64,000 nucleotides of DNA. Origin: Sporolactobacillus sp. CQH2019. GTDB lineage: Bacteria > Bacillota > Bacilli > Bacillales > Sporolactobacillaceae. Every line of letters begins with the position of its first letter. The stretch's first letter is position 1. The notes beneath the pieces are model-generated. The model made no database searches. It was not told the DNA's origin and saw only the letters and a list, made by a program, of their open reading frames with translations. Location of the stretch: positions 115,595 through 179,594 of the forward strand of contig NZ_JARAJZ010000003.1 of assembly GCF_028765345.1 (NCBI RefSeq). Reading direction: 5' to 3'. Positions 55,404 to 63,763 of this stretch are shown piece by piece. The position numbers and the translations under genes were made by a program.

Positions 55404-55702
55404 GTCGCACTCTTCATGAGTGAGTGGATTGAAATGTCACTTATGATCCTGGGTACTTTAATCAGAATCGTCGTCGCACCCTTCATGAGTGCGTTGGATT
55501 TGAAATATGACGAACGTGCAGCGGCAATTACAATCTTCCTTGTCGTACTCTTCATGAGTGCGTGAATTGAAATTTTGCCATCTTTACCGCCTTTGCAAAA
55601 TTCTTTGTCGCACTCTTTATAAGTGCGTGGATTGAAATACGTTCATATCGCCTTGTTAGATCGTTTTCTCTGAGTCGCACTCTTCATGAGTGTGTAGATT
55701 GA
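55404..55702 (+). CRISPR. degenerate leader-distal end of the array: 5 decayed repeats, 4 spacers
   Basis: Repeats at 55404-55435 (one change), 55473-55506 (one change, two inserted bases), 55542-55573 (two changes), 55607-55638 (two changes) and 55674-55702 (two changes and loss of the last bases). Decay of the oldest, leader-distal repeats is the usual pattern, and it contrasts with the uniform repeats before the IS1111-like element. The last repeat runs straight into a helicase gene fragment. Confidence 0.95.
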
Positions 55703-55867
55703 CGGGAACATTTGAATAAAAAGGAAGTACGCGTCTATGATTATGTCGACGGAAAAGTCCCGATGCTCCGAAAGATGTTTCAAAAACGTCTCAAGGGGTA
55801 TCAAGCGATGGGATATATTCCAATGGATCACGCTGCGGACAATAATGAACAAATGAGGCTGTTTTAA
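55703..55867 (+). pseudogene. 3' remnant of a DEAD/DEAH-box helicase gene
   Basis: The open frame is 54 codons to TAA at 55865-55867: REHLNKKEVRVYDYVDGKVP, then MLRKMFQKRLKGYQAMGY. YDYVD...VPML..MF.KR.KGY.A.GY is how I remember the C-terminal end of Res-type DEAD/DEAH helicases, which are often defence-associated. The 5' part is missing, replaced by the end of the CRISPR array. Confidence 0.65.
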
Positions 55868-56178
55868 CAAAAAGAGGCTATTCTAAAGGGATGGCCGCCG
55901 ATCAGATTCAGATTCGAGAAGTCGGCCGATCCATGTTTTAAGAAATGAGAAACTGCCTCATAGTCGGGAAATCAACGGATGATCTATCCCTTTTTTCTTC
56001 GCATGAATCGATCAGACATAAAAACTCCCCTTTAGATGAGCAGATTTTATGATTTCATCTGTCAATCTAGGGGGAGTCTATCACAGTTGAGTAATCAGCC
56101 TATGAGACAGCCTCATTTTTTATATATTTCCGATGTGCTTAGGATAGAAGTATCAGGGGCGACGTCTCTATGGCCGGA
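55868..56178. other. intergenic with inverted repeats
   Basis: No gene seen. ACAGCCTCAT (near 56105-56114) is the inverse of ATGAGGCTGT (near 55853-55862). ACTCCCCTTTAGAT (~56026) pairs imperfectly with ATCTAGGGGGAGT (~56068). These may be terminators or remains of an insertion. Confidence 0.4.
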
Positions 56179-57603
56179 TTACAAATTTTTATCCATATTG
56201 AACGTCAGTTTCGACAGCGACATGGCGTCTGTCGTTAATTTCTGCAGCAATTCGCGTGTTTTATTGAGAGCGAGTTCTGCGTTGCGGCTGCCGGCTTCGG
56301 TCAGAATGCCGGGGATGCGCTCCTGATCCGCTTGTGCGGCTTCTGCGTCAGTTTGGGCGAGATTGCCCAGGAACCGGCTGTGCAGGTCGTCTTTATAATC
56401 TTCTACCTGTTTCAGAAAGGCGTTGTAATGCGGTTCCACGATGACAGGGATCGTTTTGTAAAGCCAGTAGGCCGATGTCAGGCAGAGCTTCCGGGGTGCT
56501 GCCGCATAGGCTTCGGGAACGGATGTAATGTTTGTGTAGAAAGGTACATAGGGGCTGAATGTGCCCGCCAGCTGAACCCATTGAATACCGGCAAGATCAT
56601 CCGGGACATCCGGCCGGATCTGCAGGATATGCGAATCCTGTGTCCGGTTGAGCGAGATAGGGCGGAATGCCGTTTTGTCCGCTTCGCTGCCGGTCCCGAG
56701 CGGATCGTAAGGGGTTTCCTGATAGTGGGAGCTCAGAATATAGGCGATATCTTCCACCCCGATTTTCCGGTTGGCTTTGCGGAGAAACGGCAGGTTGTCG
56801 GATATCGGATCCTGCTCAATCCCGGGATTTAAATATTTTTGGCCGTACCAAACGCGCGGAGTGTTGTAGTGATGGTCGAAGACGGTTTGCGTGCCGAAAA
56901 TGTTTCTGAAATGGATTGTATCAAAGCCGGTATTCAGATGATGTTTTTCAATGAAATCGATGAGGGTCGCGGCCGTCATGAAGTTGTCTTTGTCATCAGG
57001 ATCGATTTCCTGAATCGCCATCTGGTTGGCGACCACGGCGTACGCATCGTCCGGTATGCGCTGAGCGGCCCACTGGTGACCGGTCGCAATTTCCATGTAC
57101 CAGACTTCGTCCTTATCCGCGAACAGGATACCGTTTGATTCGGCGGCACCGTAGGTTTCGACGATCTTTCCGAGCCTTGCGACGCCGTCTCTGGCTGATG
57201 TGATGTAAGGCAGGACGACACTGACCATGCAGTCTTCGGCAATCCCGTTTTCGACGAGCGGGTCGTAACCCAGTACGCGCGGATTGCCGTAGATGCTTTC
57301 TGTTGCACTCATTGCCACGTTCTTTTCATTGATGCCTGCATCCGGGTACGTCTCGAAACGGTCTTCGCCGTCCGGAATCGTCGTGTAGCGGAATCGCTCC
57401 TTCGGCAAGGTGATTTGAAAATGATTGCCGGGCGAGTCGTAGTGTTCCTCCTGATCCAGAATCTCATGCGGGTGGACGGTGAGACGCTTCGGTACAATCA
57501 CGTCATAGCTGTCCCCGTTGCGGGCGATCATTGTTGAGCCGTCAAGTGTTGCCTTCTTTCCAACCAATACGGTCGTACACGCTCCATGTGTTTTCTGCTG
57601 CAT
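56179..57603 (-). CDS. pepD: C69-family dipeptidase (PepD type)
   Basis: An Ntn-hydrolase peptidase that cleaves a broad range of dipeptides; cytoplasmic in lactic acid bacteria and relatives. The catalytic Cys9 lies in THGACTTVLVGKKAT, followed by DGSTMIARNGDSYDV. Further family features are FETYPDAGINEKNVAMSATE, YGAAESNGILFADKDEVWYMEI and WAAQRIPDDAYAVVANQ. The frame is open to 57624, but AAGAAGGG sits 7 nt before the ATG at 57603 and the family starts there (474 residues). No leader peptide, so it acts in the cytoplasm. It is monocistronic, facing the CRISPR array end. Confidence 0.9.
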   Translation of the reverse strand: MQQKTHGACTTVLVGKKATLDGSTMIARNGDSYDVIVPKRLTVHPHEILDQEEHYDSPGNHFQITLPKERFRYTTIPDGEDRFETYPDAGINEKNVAMSATESIYGNPRVLGYDPLVENGIAEDCMVSVVLPYITSARDGVARLGKIVETYGAAESNGILFADKDEVWYMEIATGHQWAAQRIPDDAYAVVANQMAIQEIDPDDKDNFMTAATLIDFIEKHHLNTGFDTIHFRNIFGTQTVFDHHYNTPRVWYGQKYLNPGIEQDPISDNLPFLRKANRKIGVEDIAYILSSHYQETPYDPLGTGSEADKTAFRPISLNRTQDSHILQIRPDVPDDLAGIQWVQLAGTFSPYVPFYTNITSVPEAYAAAPRKLCLTSAYWLYKTIPVIVEPHYNAFLKQVEDYKDDLHSRFLGNLAQTDAEAAQADQERIPGILTEAGSRNAELALNKTRELLQKLTTDAMSLSKLTFNMDKNL

Positions 57604-58117
57604 AACGAATCCCTTCTTATCCATTAGAATCTCGCAAAATCATCATGAAAATCATGAACCAGCTTCACAAATGAAGGATTGCTGAGCAATGCTTATCAGT
57701 TATAAGCGGATCATTTTAATAAAAAAAGACAAATGAAACTCGGTCGCTTATCATTTTAGCACAGAATGGCCTGCCTGACCGAAACGGCTGGCCTACCGGA
57801 AAAAAGTCACAGACGGCAGCCTCATGGATACGATCTGAACGGAGCTTCCTGTTTGGCGCAGAGCTTTTAACGAAGGTATTGCCCGGCGTACGGAACGGCC
57901 GTTGGACATTTTAAAACGCCCTTTGCTTCCAGATAAGAGAATCATGTGAATGGTATGACTGTCCTCAATATTTCCTGTTTAAGGCGCGGCTTTTTTAACA
58001 CTGCGGAGAAAAAATTTAAAAGATTATCTATAAACGGCTGAACAAGGATACCGCATTCTTTGTCCGCTGCTTGAGATCCGTTCTGCGTGCGGCATCTTCA
58101 GTATGAACAGTCCCGTC

Positions 58118-58152
58118 CGGTGCCATTCAGGCCGGCCGGCGCCGTTTTTTTT
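58118..58152 (+). terminator. rho-independent terminator
   Basis: CGGTGCC (58118-58124) pairs with GGCGCCG (58138-58144, one G.U), followed by eight T. Confidence 0.75.
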
Positions 58153-58199
58153 ACTCTGGAATAGTGGAAACGGATCAGAAAGGGCATGATGCTATTTTA

Positions 58200-58277
58200 A
58201 TGAAAGAAACAAACGGCACTCTAAAAAAATGGGTGTGGCGGCTGGCGATGGCAGCGGTTTTAACATCTATGCGATGA
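58200..58277 (+). pseudogene. short frame resembling a signal-peptide start
   Basis: Twenty-five codons: basic KKWVWRLAM followed by hydrophobic AAVLTS, then a stop. It looks like the first part of a secreted protein whose remainder is lost. Weak evidence. Confidence 0.25.
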
Positions 58278-58598
58278 GCCGGCCGGAAGATCGCAGTGCA
58301 GCGCGTTTCAACGCTGCAAAATGATTCAAGCGGACTTCAGACGCGATGAAAGCAAAGGCTGAGCATCGCACATGATGCAGCGGGCTTTTCAGGGGCTATT
58401 GACGTGCTGAAGCAAAGGTCCATGCGTGCGCCGATGTTCCGTGTTTTTCAGATTCCCGATCGATCTTTGAAGCGGAATATCCGACAGGAATCACGATAAC
58501 TCGGGAAAGGCATGAAAATTTATCCATTATTTAATTGTTTTTTTAAACAGGTTATGACAAAATTTAATCGTACGATAAAAGAAAGGAGGTTCGTCGTC

Positions 58599-58991
58599 AT
58601 GTCCAATGTTTCACTTGATAATGCGCTGCTCGCTCTTTTGGCGCAAACACAGGCACCGTCCGCGACTTCGTTGAGTTCGCAGTCCAATAGTACAGCCGGC
58701 ACTTCTTCTGATTTTGCGAAATTGCTTGCTTCGGCATTAGTGAATGATTCGTCTTCATCCATGTTGAACAGCCTTTCAAGTACAGCCGATAGTACCGACA
58801 GTTCAGGCACGGACACCGGCCTGACGGGCGGATTGACTTCCGATTCACTTTCTTCCGGTTCTTCCGATAATCTGCTCTGGGACTTACTGGCTTCAACACT
58901 GTCCCAGCCGGCGAGCGGGACAACCGGCTCATCCAATGCGGTGCCTGCTGCCGCAGAAAGCGCATTGAACCTTTCCAATTCGATCGTGTGA
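58599..58991 (+). CDS. small Ser/Thr-rich hypothetical protein
   Basis: A 130-residue protein starting SNVSLDNALLALLAQTQ. AAAGGAGG lies about 13 nt upstream of the ATG at 58599; the longer frame from 58512 lacks a ribosome site. It is very rich in Ser, Thr, Gly, Ala and Asp, with two short hydrophobic helices (LDNALLALLA; NLLWDLLASTLS) and no signal peptide or Cys. A terminator follows within 15 nt. I do not recognise the family; such composition occurs in small spore- or surface-associated proteins. Confidence 0.6.
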   Translation: MSNVSLDNALLALLAQTQAPSATSLSSQSNSTAGTSSDFAKLLASALVNDSSSSMLNSLSSTADSTDSSGTDTGLTGGLTSDSLSSGSSDNLLWDLLASTLSQPASGTTGSSNAVPAAAESALNLSNSIV

Positions 58992-59003
58992 GCGCACAGG
59001 CAG

Positions 59004-59046
59004 AAGCCTCTGGAGCAGTCATTGGACTGCCATTCCGGGGGCTTTT
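59004..59046 (+). terminator. terminator of the Ser-rich gene
   Basis: An imperfect long hairpin with blocks AAGCC, GGA, CAGTC pairing with GACTG, TCC and GGCTT, then TTTT. Confidence 0.65.
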
Positions 59047-59434
59047 GCATTCCGCTCTTATCTCATTAGGCAGGCTTGAACGCCCGTATCTTGTTGTTCC
59101 CCTCCTGTGCTGCCTTGGTGAATGGCTTTTTTCGGATCTGCTTCCGGATGACGCCATAAACAGCAGCCCGGCCGTCATTGGATCTGTATCCTTTTAGCAT
59201 GAAAAGATTTTCGGCACATCCACCGATTTTGCTTCTTCCATCTGTCAACTGGATCAGATCGATTTGAAATGCATTTTTAAAATGGGCATTTCCCGCCTGT
59301 TTTTGCGGATTCAGCCATTTTTCGTTCTTTAAAGAAGATCCGGCTTTGCTGCAGGCGAGTTGTGACGCCCGGGAAGGTCTCCTGCCGGACATGGTGCAGC
59401 GTTCAGGCTCGGCCGCCGAAAATGCTTTGCAGTA
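59047..59434. other. intergenic, no supported gene
   Basis: Both strands carry open frames (plus 58988-59197, minus 59066-59449), but neither shows a domain, good ribosome site or plausible composition. Confidence 0.4.
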
Positions 59435-59468
59435 AAAAAATCCCGTCACATTCGAATGAGTGACGGGG
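59435..59468 (-). terminator. terminator of the zinc-ribbon operon
   Basis: On the minus strand CCCGTCA (59467-59461) pairs with TGACGGG (59448-59442) around a 12-nt region, followed by seven T. It is ~55 nt after the stop at 59525. Confidence 0.8.
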
Positions 59469-59524
59469 CAGGCTGTGCTGAATTAAGGTGTTTCGGAATC
59501 GGCTCGTTTACATTTCTGCCGGCT

Positions 59525-60997
59525 TTAGTTCAGTTCCTGTCTGTCGGTTATTTTTTGCCCGACGATTTTCAGCTGGCCGGGAGCCGTTTCTTTAACCTGA
59601 TAGTTGCTCTTGAGCGTAAAATCTTTGTTGACGAAGTTATCGTTTTGATCCGTATAGGATTCATTCCAGGCTTCCGACACGTCCATGCTGAATGTGTCCT
59701 TTCCGATGTACTGAATGTTCGTAATATCAAAGGACTGGTTCGATTCTGAAATGCCCTGGCTGTTGAATTTTTTCGCGTTGGCAATCTGCATGTTGGAAAA
59801 ATCGGTGTCTGTTTCGAAATAAGAAGCAAACTCACTCGTGTCGCCGCTCGATACGGCGGTTCCCAGGGCATCGAAGAAGTTGCTGAAATAAGAATTCAGC
59901 GTGTTCCGGTTTGTGCCGCTGTCGTTTCTGTCCAGAACGTAAAAATTGTCGGAGCCGCTTTCGTCGAAAGTCAGATCGATGCCGTCGTTTTCCGCCTGGT
60001 CAAGCGTCAGACTACTGCCGTCGTAGCTGCTGTCTGAAATGTTTACGGAATCTGTCTGTATCGACTGGCCGTTCACTGTATACTTGGCATAGAATGAAGG
60101 ACTGTCATTTTCTTTGAAAGGGCCCCACTCTGTAACCTGTGCCAGTGTCTTTCCTGTATCCTTTCCGTTGACGTAAAGTTCCGCATCACTGATATTGCTG
60201 CGGACGGGAATATAGATTCCGGAGAAATCCACCTTGACTCCCGCTGAATGAATCGCTTCCTGTACGGACGTGTTCATGCTTGAAGATTTTCCATAAATGG
60301 TATAGTAACCCGGAATCACTCCAGCCAGTGTCAGCGTTTCCGGCGAATTGGCCGACGCCTGAGCGGCGGTCTGCGCTTTGCCGACACCTTCAATGCCGAC
60401 CTGCATCCCTTTTAAATTCGTGATTACCAATGGATGAATCAGATTCGCCCTAATCTGATAGTTATTGAAGATGAAAAATTTCTTCCCGCTCTTCTCAAGA
60501 TAATAAGGAGAGGAGCTGCCGCTCTGAGTGTCGGCCGATTTAATCGATTGCTGGAATGAATGCAGTACATTAGTATATATGCCGGGCTGTTTCTGAAATA
60601 AAGCGAGCATCGCCTTGATTTGAGAACGATCGGCCGGCATATTTCCGTTTGTATGAACGAGTCCTGCCAGCGTATGTACATCCTGGTTCTGTACCGCATT
60701 TTTAAAAGCGTCGATGGTCCGCTGCGGATCGGCCATCGTTTTTCCAATGAAAAACAGAGCGCCGACGATCACGATGACGGCGATGATCGGAATATAGATT
60801 CTTTTTTTGAGTGTCAGTGATTTGGCTGTATAACGGGTCTGCGGTTCTGCCTCGGCAGCCGCCTGTTCCATGATTTGCGGCGGGGCCGGCTGAACGTGTT
60901 CGGCCGATTGGGCCGGGTTAACGGGGAACCCGCAGCCCGGACAAAATTTAGCGTCCTCTTTAAGCGGTGAACCGCAGTGCGCGCAATATTTTGCCAT
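59525..60997 (-). CDS. zinc-ribbon membrane protein, TcaA/YvbJ-like
   Basis: A 490-residue protein with an N-terminal cytoplasmic zinc ribbon (Cys5, Cys8, Cys19, Cys22: YCAHCG...FCPGCG), a low-complexity linker, and one transmembrane helix at about 67-86. A large extracytoplasmic part follows, built of repeated TcaA-type domains (VIPGYYTIYGKSSS) and a C-terminal NTF2-like segment. TcaA proteins affect cell-envelope antibiotic response in staphylococci; the exact role here is unknown. It starts at ATG 60997, 39 nt after the preceding gene of the same strand, which also has a zinc ribbon, so the pair forms an operon. Confidence 0.8.
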   Translation of the reverse strand: MAKYCAHCGSPLKEDAKFCPGCGFPVNPAQSAEHVQPAPPQIMEQAAAEAEPQTRYTAKSLTLKKRIYIPIIAVIVIVGALFFIGKTMADPQRTIDAFKNAVQNQDVHTLAGLVHTNGNMPADRSQIKAMLALFQKQPGIYTNVLHSFQQSIKSADTQSGSSSPYYLEKSGKKFFIFNNYQIRANLIHPLVITNLKGMQVGIEGVGKAQTAAQASANSPETLTLAGVIPGYYTIYGKSSSMNTSVQEAIHSAGVKVDFSGIYIPVRSNISDAELYVNGKDTGKTLAQVTEWGPFKENDSPSFYAKYTVNGQSIQTDSVNISDSSYDGSSLTLDQAENDGIDLTFDESGSDNFYVLDRNDSGTNRNTLNSYFSNFFDALGTAVSSGDTSEFASYFETDTDFSNMQIANAKKFNSQGISESNQSFDITNIQYIGKDTFSMDVSEAWNESYTDQNDNFVNKDFTLKSNYQVKETAPGQLKIVGQKITDRQELN

Positions 60998-61036
60998 AGA
61001 TAAGCTTCCTTTCCGTGCGGCTTGGCGAATGCCTGT

Positions 61037-61780
61037 TTAAAATGGATTAATCGAATTCATAATCTGCTGAATGGTGACGATGAGATATTGTTTCAGTATG
61101 ACAAAGAGAATGATATTATAGACAACCTGGCATGCCGTGATCAGATAAAAAGTATCAAAGCCCGACGGCTTGCAAAAAGAATACAGAGTCATAAAAAATG
61201 CGATCTGCAGGCCGATGAGAAGCAGAGAGAAAAGATAGATGTAACTGGATTCAAAGATAAAGGGAAGAATGATCATGGCTGCCGAGACCAGCAGCAGCGG
61301 GACGCACAAATGGCCTAAACGGGCAATGATCGACCGATACGTCACCGGAAATTTGGCGATCTTTAAGAATATGAAAATTAAAAGTGCATAAAGAGCAAGA
61401 TAAGCTGCCATGATCAGCAGTCCCCTGATGAAAAAATTGAATCCGAGCGTCGGAGCGGAGGAAAGAAAGCTGAAATTCAATGTCTGGAAAAGCCGGTTGC
61501 CGATAATGACCAGAGACAGCGGGACAAATACGGACAGCAGCACGAGCGTGATTAATCCGTCCCTGAAGTTTTCCGAGAGCCGGCCGGGCGATTTTAACCC
61601 ATTTTTGACATAGGACCAGTAATTTGAAAAAAGTTCGGTGTTGATCGTGATATCGCCCTTCGAAGCCGTTGCAGCGGTTTGCTCATGAGCCGCGCTTTCC
61701 TGATTGTCAAGCGGCCTGCCGCAATGCGTGCAGAACTTTGCCGACTCGTCATTTTCAGTCCCACAAAACTTGCAAATCAA
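61037..61780 (-). CDS. zinc-ribbon polytopic membrane protein
   Basis: A cytoplasmic zinc ribbon at the start (Cys3, Cys6, Cys17, Cys20: CKFCG...FCTHCG) is followed by a ~50-residue linker. About five to six hydrophobic helices come next (LITLVLLSVFVPLSLVII; LIMAAYLALYALLIFIFL; LGHLCVPLLLVSAAMIILPF; YLFSLLLIGLQIAFFM; VVYNIILFVILKQYLIV). The frame extends to 61819, but a promoter start would fall at about 61817. GGGAGG precedes TTG at 61780, which matches zinc-ribbon starts, so I use that (247 residues). Function unknown; likely an envelope partner of the TcaA-like protein downstream. Confidence 0.75.
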   Translation of the reverse strand: MICKFCGTENDESAKFCTHCGRPLDNQESAAHEQTAATASKGDITINTELFSNYWSYVKNGLKSPGRLSENFRDGLITLVLLSVFVPLSLVIIGNRLFQTLNFSFLSSAPTLGFNFFIRGLLIMAAYLALYALLIFIFLKIAKFPVTYRSIIARLGHLCVPLLLVSAAMIILPFIFESSYIYLFSLLLIGLQIAFFMTLYSFCKPSGFDTFYLITACQVVYNIILFVILKQYLIVTIQQIMNSINPF

Positions 61781-61823
61781 ATGAATCAATCCTCCCATCA
61801 TATACTGTAAATGAATCAAAACT

Positions 61824-61832
61824 ATTATACCA
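61824..61832 (-). promoter_or_regulatory. extended -10 promoter of the zinc-ribbon operon
   Basis: Minus strand TGG-TATAAT; no strong -35. Start point would be near 61817, which supports the later TTG start of the gene. Confidence 0.55.
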
Positions 61833-62337
61833 TCACAGATCCGTCTCTCTTATAAATTAACAAGATTAAAATTTTATTCTTTTTCTGGAAAAATGATGAA
61901 GCGCGCAGATCGTATAAAATCCGTCTCTGAACTTCGGCGCTTTGCCGTTGCTGAGCTGTGTGTGGCCGGCTGGGAATCAGACAGCTTAACGGTGTTTTGA
62001 CAGACTGAACGGCCGATTCTTCCGGATAACCGATCGTCTAGTCCGGCGGATACTCTGCGGCCTGTCCCAGGAGCAGGCCCAATAAAAAAATCGGAGTGAA
62101 CTTTTCCCGGAAAAAGCTCACTCCTGATTTCGGAACGGTACGCCATTAGCAGCCTTCAGACTCTCAGCCGATTTTCCGATTTGATTCTGCCTGTCTGTGC
62201 CCTTTAACCACATTTTAAAAAATTTGAGGACTTTTCAGTCTTGCCCGATCGGGGACCCATTCAGTGAATACCGTTAAGAAACCTTTTATTATTAATGAAG
62301 GTTTTCGTCGCCTGCTCCTTTTTCGAAAAGATCGGTT
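61833..62337. other. intergenic, no gene seen
   Basis: It holds only the terminator at 62083-62130 and the promoter side of the zinc-ribbon operon; minus-strand frames here look spurious. Confidence 0.5.
62083..62130 (-). terminator. terminator downstream of the MFS gene
   Basis: On the minus strand AAATCAGGAGTGAGCTTTTT pairs with AAAAGTTCACTCCGATTT (mostly complementary), followed by a T-run. It is ~200 nt after the transporter stop. Confidence 0.75.
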
Positions 62338-63699
62338 TTATTGTATCGGCGAAATGACTTCCAGGTCCCGCTTGTTCGTGCGCGGGCCGAAGACGCCGAT
62401 GACGAAGGCGACGATCAGCATCGAAACTGAAATAAAAGCGAAAACGCCGATGACGCCGAAGTGAATGAGCAGCTGGGCGATAATAAGGCCTGAGAAGGCT
62501 GAACTCAATCTGCCCCAGCTGTAACTGAAACCGACGCCGGTTGCCCTGAGCCGTGTTGGAAACAGTTCGGCCTGATAGGAATGGTAGATTGCGCTGAACC
62601 AGTTATTGAGCAGAGTGATAATCAGGCCGATAACGATGATCCAGAACGGGATGCGCATGAATGAAAAGATTGTTCCCGCGACTGCGATGCCGAGCGAGAG
62701 AAGCACAATCAGCCATTTCCGCTCGAAGCGGTCGGAAGTCGCCATGCCGAGCAGCGGACCGAACGGATTGGCGAGCGCGATGATAAATGTGTAGAGCAGG
62801 GAATGAACGAGGGTGACGCCTTCGCTGACAAGCAGTGTCGGCACCCAGGATGCAAATCCGTAAAAACCGACGGTCTGAAAAACATTGAAAATAATCAAGG
62901 TGATGGTGCGTGAACGGTAGGGCGGTTTGAAGATTTCGGAGAACTTGCCCTTTTCCGTTTCCTTCACGTTGTCGATGATGACAGGAGGAAGGCTTCCTTT
63001 TTCCTTGGCAATCTGCTGCTCAATTTTTGCGATTTCTCTTTCAGCCTCTTCCGTTCTGCCGCGTTTTTCCAGCCAGCGCGGCGATTCCGGAATGCCGAGG
63101 CGGATCCACCAGATGAAAACGGAGCCGACTCCGCCGATGATCGCCACCCAGCGCCAGCCGTCGATCAGGAAATGCGTCGGCACGAGGAAATAGGAAAGCA
63201 AAGTGACGATCGGAACGGCCAGAAAGGTGATAAAATGGGCGAAAGCAACATAAAAGCCGCGATGTTTTGAAGGGGTCAGTTCGCTGATATAGGTATCGAT
63301 GATGACCAGCTGGGCGCCGACACCCAATCCGGCACCGAAGCGCAGAAGATCGATCCAGAGCTGGTCGGGGGCAAAAGCCATCAGTATGGTAAACAGCGAA
63401 TAGATGAGCAAAGAGTAGACATATCCGTTTTTCCTGCCGATCCGGTCGCTGATATGGCCGAAAATCGTGGTTCCGAGGAACATCCCGAAGAAACCGGAAC
63501 CGATAAAATAGGCGAGGCCGGCCGTTGAGATCAGTCCCTGATTGACCAGAGTCACGCCGATGGCCCCGGCGAGAAACAGTTCGTAAAATTCAAAAAGGCC
63601 TCCTGTTGCGATGCGTGAAATCATTTTCAGAAAAACATTGGAGGCGGGTAAGCGATTCATCCGGTCGGCAACAGTGGGCTGATTGTTAGTGACTGCCAC
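62338..63699 (-). CDS. MFS transporter (sugar/organic-acid symporter type)
   Basis: A 453-residue, 12-helix major facilitator. Motif A appears after helix 2 (GHISDRIGRKNGY), and PESPRWLEKRGRTEEAE begins the central cytoplasmic loop. SDRFERKWLI is the second-half motif, and YQAELFPTRLRATGVGF follows helix 10. These fit the metabolite:H+ symporter and aromatic-acid families. The frame is open to 63852, but AAGGAGG lies 9 nt before GTG at 63699, which gives the normal length. It follows an HMG-CoA-lyase-like gene by 64 nt on the same strand, so a shared role in uptake and breakdown of an organic acid is plausible. Substrate unknown. Confidence 0.85.
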   Translation of the reverse strand: MAVTNNQPTVADRMNRLPASNVFLKMISRIATGGLFEFYELFLAGAIGVTLVNQGLISTAGLAYFIGSGFFGMFLGTTIFGHISDRIGRKNGYVYSLLIYSLFTILMAFAPDQLWIDLLRFGAGLGVGAQLVIIDTYISELTPSKHRGFYVAFAHFITFLAVPIVTLLSYFLVPTHFLIDGWRWVAIIGGVGSVFIWWIRLGIPESPRWLEKRGRTEEAEREIAKIEQQIAKEKGSLPPVIIDNVKETEKGKFSEIFKPPYRSRTITLIIFNVFQTVGFYGFASWVPTLLVSEGVTLVHSLLYTFIIALANPFGPLLGMATSDRFERKWLIVLLSLGIAVAGTIFSFMRIPFWIIVIGLIITLLNNWFSAIYHSYQAELFPTRLRATGVGFSYSWGRLSSAFSGLIIAQLLIHFGVIGVFAFISVSMLIVAFVIGVFGPRTNKRDLEVISPIQ

Positions 63700-63763
63700 A
63701 GTAAAATTCCTCCTTAAGAGCATTATTGTAGGCGCTTTATTGCTTGCACCGCTCAATCCTGGA

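Larger units (their letters stand above)
57604..58598. other. 1-kb gap, mostly without genes
   Basis: It contains the upstream region of the dipeptidase gene, a terminator at 58118-58152 with no intact gene before it, and a 25-codon frame at 58200-58277. The presence of a strong terminator without a gene suggests a decayed gene between about 57800 and 58110. Confidence 0.45.

Noticed and set aside
58520-59178. Minus-strand frames opposite the Ser-rich gene
   Set aside because: No domain or ribosome site; they mirror the low-complexity plus-strand gene.
61874-62146. Minus-strand 90-codon frame between the MFS and zinc-ribbon genes
   Set aside because: It overlaps a terminator hairpin and shows no protein-like features.
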